From assembly GCA_964604905.1 (NCBI GenBank), contig CAZSCC010000378.1, positions 1-13,133 of the forward strand: DNA of 13,133 nucleotides. Reading direction: 5' to 3'. Shown in pieces: positions 11,898-13,133 of the stretch; within the stretch, counting starts at the first letter, position 1, and each line of letters begins with the position of its first letter. This stretch comes from JACQFK01 sp964604905 (GTDB lineage: Bacteria; Planctomycetota; MHYJ01; JACPRB01). Below the pieces are notes generated by a model. The model saw nothing but the letters and a program-made list of their open reading frames with translations, did no database searches and was not told the DNA's origin. The position numbers were made by a program, and so were the translations under genes.

Positions 11898-12854
11898 ATG
11901 AAGAACGATCGCCGGGACTTCCTCCGCCACGCCGCCGCCCTGCCTTTCCTCTACGGGCTCGAGGAAGTGCTCGGCCAGGAGCCCGTCACGCAGGCTCCCG
12001 ACTGGTACGAGAAGGCGCTCAAGCGCATGAAAGAGTCGGGCCGCTGCGGCATCGTGCTCGTGGTCCCGGACCTCGCGGCCGTCAAACCGCGTCCGATCCC
12101 GGACATCAAGGTCAAGCCGGAAAAGGAGGAGCGGTTCCGGAAGCTCATGGAAGAGGAGGCGGAGAGGGCCGCGAAGATCGAAGCGGATCTCCCGCGCCGC
12201 CGGATGGGCACGGCGCTCTGGGTCCTCGCCAACGAGGACCACCCGGCCGCGCACGAGCTGTTCTGCGAGGCGGTCGTCCTCTGCATGACCTCCGAACTCG
12301 CGGACTGGAGCCTGCGCCGGGCGGGGGACCCGCGGAACCGCTTCCTCCTGGATTCGGACGGGACCCGCCTCGAGGCGGACACGGTGGCGCCGGAGATCCT
12401 GGAGAACCCCCAGAAGCTCGCCGAATCCCTCCGCCGCCTTCTTCATGGCGAAGGGAACGCGCGGCTCCGCGAGAAGGCGGAGTCGATCGACAAGACCCTG
12501 GACCCCCAGCTCCGGAAGGCCGTCTCGAACCTCAGCTCCGATTCGGCCGAGGAACGGGAGGCCGCGACCGCCCTGCTGGCCCGCCATGCCGAATCGATCG
12601 CCCCCTACCTGGTCCATCTGGGCCTGACGGCGGGGGACGCCGAACTCCGCGGGCGGGCCGGCGACGTGCTCCGGAAGTACTACGCGACGACGAAAGAGGA
12701 CGTCACGGGCCCCCGCCTCCCCTTTGGATGCACGATGCCCAAGTTCGGGGACGAGTGCGGCCGGCTGGTGCCCGAGTCGGAATCGAGGATGGCCTGCGGC
12801 ATGGGGATCGTCCGGACCCGGCAGCGCAAGTTCGTCCGCTTCCTCCTGAAGTAG
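11898..12854 (+). CDS. Tat-signal protein with conserved cysteines, paralogue B
   Basis: 318 residues, clearly homologous to the preceding gene. It starts MKNDRRDFLRHAAALPFLYG with a Tat motif (RRDFL). Shared blocks: SGRCGIVLVVPD (C50), LFCEAVVLCMTSELA (C123, C129), NRFLLDSDGTRLEADTV, the HEAT-like segment SAEEREAATALLARHAESIAPYL, GPRLPFG and a C-terminal MACGMGIVRTRQRKFVRFLLK (C300). Differences are a charged 45-residue insert (about 59-103, KVKPEKEERFRKLMEEEAE) that may be coiled coil, and extra C-terminal cysteines C278 and C287 (DECGRL). The ATG at 11898 lies 4 bases after the stop of paralogue A; an open frame back to 11787 is only overlap with that gene. No strong Shine-Dalgarno is present, suggesting coupling. 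The function is unknown; an export and metal- or thiol-related role is inferred. Confidence 0.84.
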   Translation: MKNDRRDFLRHAAALPFLYGLEEVLGQEPVTQAPDWYEKALKRMKESGRCGIVLVVPDLAAVKPRPIPDIKVKPEKEERFRKLMEEEAERAAKIEADLPRRRMGTALWVLANEDHPAAHELFCEAVVLCMTSELADWSLRRAGDPRNRFLLDSDGTRLEADTVAPEILENPQKLAESLRRLLHGEGNARLREKAESIDKTLDPQLRKAVSNLSSDSAEEREAATALLARHAESIAPYLVHLGLTAGDAELRGRAGDVLRKYYATTKEDVTGPRLPFGCTMPKFGDECGRLVPESESRMACGMGIVRTRQRKFVRFLLK

Positions 12855-12867
12855 CCTCCTCAAACCC

Positions 12868-12897
12868 GTGACAAGCCGGGCGGAACGCGAGTAGAAT
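12868..12897 (+). promoter_or_regulatory. Candidate promoter for the aldo/keto reductase gene
   Basis: GTGACA (12868-12873) and TAGAAT (12892-12897) are separated by 18 bases. The ATG at 12906 lies 8 bases after the -10 box and has no Shine-Dalgarno, so the mRNA would be nearly leaderless, the same geometry as at the ilv leader. Confidence 0.6.
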
Positions 12898-12905
12898 CCT
12901 TCCCC

Positions 12906-13133
12906 ATGATCCCCGGCAAGGCGACCGCCGAAGGCACCGCCGCCTTCGCGAAACGGAGCGCCTCGGCCCACCCGGAGCACTGGAGGCAGGCCCTCGGCCT
13001 CACCCTCTCCTCGATCGGCATGGGCAGCTACCTCGGGAACGCCGATCCCGTCACCGACGGCAAGTACGCCGCCGCCACCGTCAAAGCGCTCGCCTCCTCC
13101 GTCAACGTCCTCGACTCCGCGATCAACTACCGC
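12906..13133 (+). CDS. Aldo/keto reductase, N-terminal fragment cut by the window edge
   Basis: The first 76 codons, starting MIPGKATAEGTAAFAKR. After a short N-terminal extension the sequence reads LGLTLSSIGMGSYLGNADPV...YAAATVKALASSVNVLDSAINYR. This is the first strand and helix of an aldo/keto reductase barrel; the Asp of VLDSAINYR is the conserved catalytic-tetrad Asp and the Tyr of INYR belongs to the family signature. Aldo/keto reductases reduce aldehydes and ketones with NADPH; the substrate cannot be inferred from this part. The 51-base gap after the Tat paralogue contains a promoter-like pair, so it is probably a separate transcription unit. The 3' end lies outside the window. Confidence 0.88.
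   Translation, partial: MIPGKATAEGTAAFAKRSASAHPEHWRQALGLTLSSIGMGSYLGNADPVTDGKYAAATVKALASSVNVLDSAINYR

Noticed and set aside
1..13133. Mobile elements, CRISPR arrays, tRNA or rRNA genes
   Set aside because: No transposase-like ORF, spaced direct-repeat array or tRNA/rRNA-like sequence was noticed on either strand.

Overview
This is a GC-rich bacterial window of ordinary chromosomal character. I see no transposase, phage gene, CRISPR array, tRNA or rRNA. Three things fit a Planctomycetota-like or related GC-rich lineage: short Tat-type signals on unfamiliar secreted proteins, HEAT-like tails built on an 'EREAA...' pattern, and a secreted acetyl-xylan-esterase-type hydrolase. This placement is inference only.

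Layout. (1) 1-2066, plus strand: the 3' three quarters of clpB, followed two bases later by a 57-residue FmdB-type zinc ribbon. (2) 2231-2920, plus strand: a small exported helical protein of unknown function. (3) 2946-8809, minus strand: a branched-chain amino acid operon reading promoter, leader peptide, attenuator, ilvD, ilvC, ilvB, a small ACT regulatory subunit and a GNAT acetyltransferase. (4) 8810-9706, minus strand: an exported alpha/beta hydrolase whose stop codon touches the -35 box of the ilv promoter. (5) 9842-12854, plus strand: a four-gene cluster with a DUF692/MNIO-type metallo-oxidase, a small partner that appears to start at CUG, and two tandem paralogous Tat-signal proteins with conserved cysteines. 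(6) 12906 to the end: the start of an aldo/keto reductase.

Two systems stand out. The ilv operon has a complete ribosome-mediated attenuator readable directly from the DNA. It comprises a consensus-like promoter, a 16-codon leader peptide (MNARVRVIRIVRLASF) rich in Val/Ile/Leu codons of a type that looks rare here, a 9-nt duplicated segment that can form an antiterminator, and a strong terminator. The leader ATG lies so close to the promoter that the mRNA is probably leaderless.

The second is the MNIO cluster. MNIO enzymes modify cysteine-containing peptides with the help of a partner protein. The two downstream Tat-signal paralogues share an RCG motif, an LFCEAVxxC motif and a C-terminal ACG motif, so they are candidate substrates or co-functioning proteins. 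None of the known MNIO substrate families is evident here, so this may be an undescribed variant.
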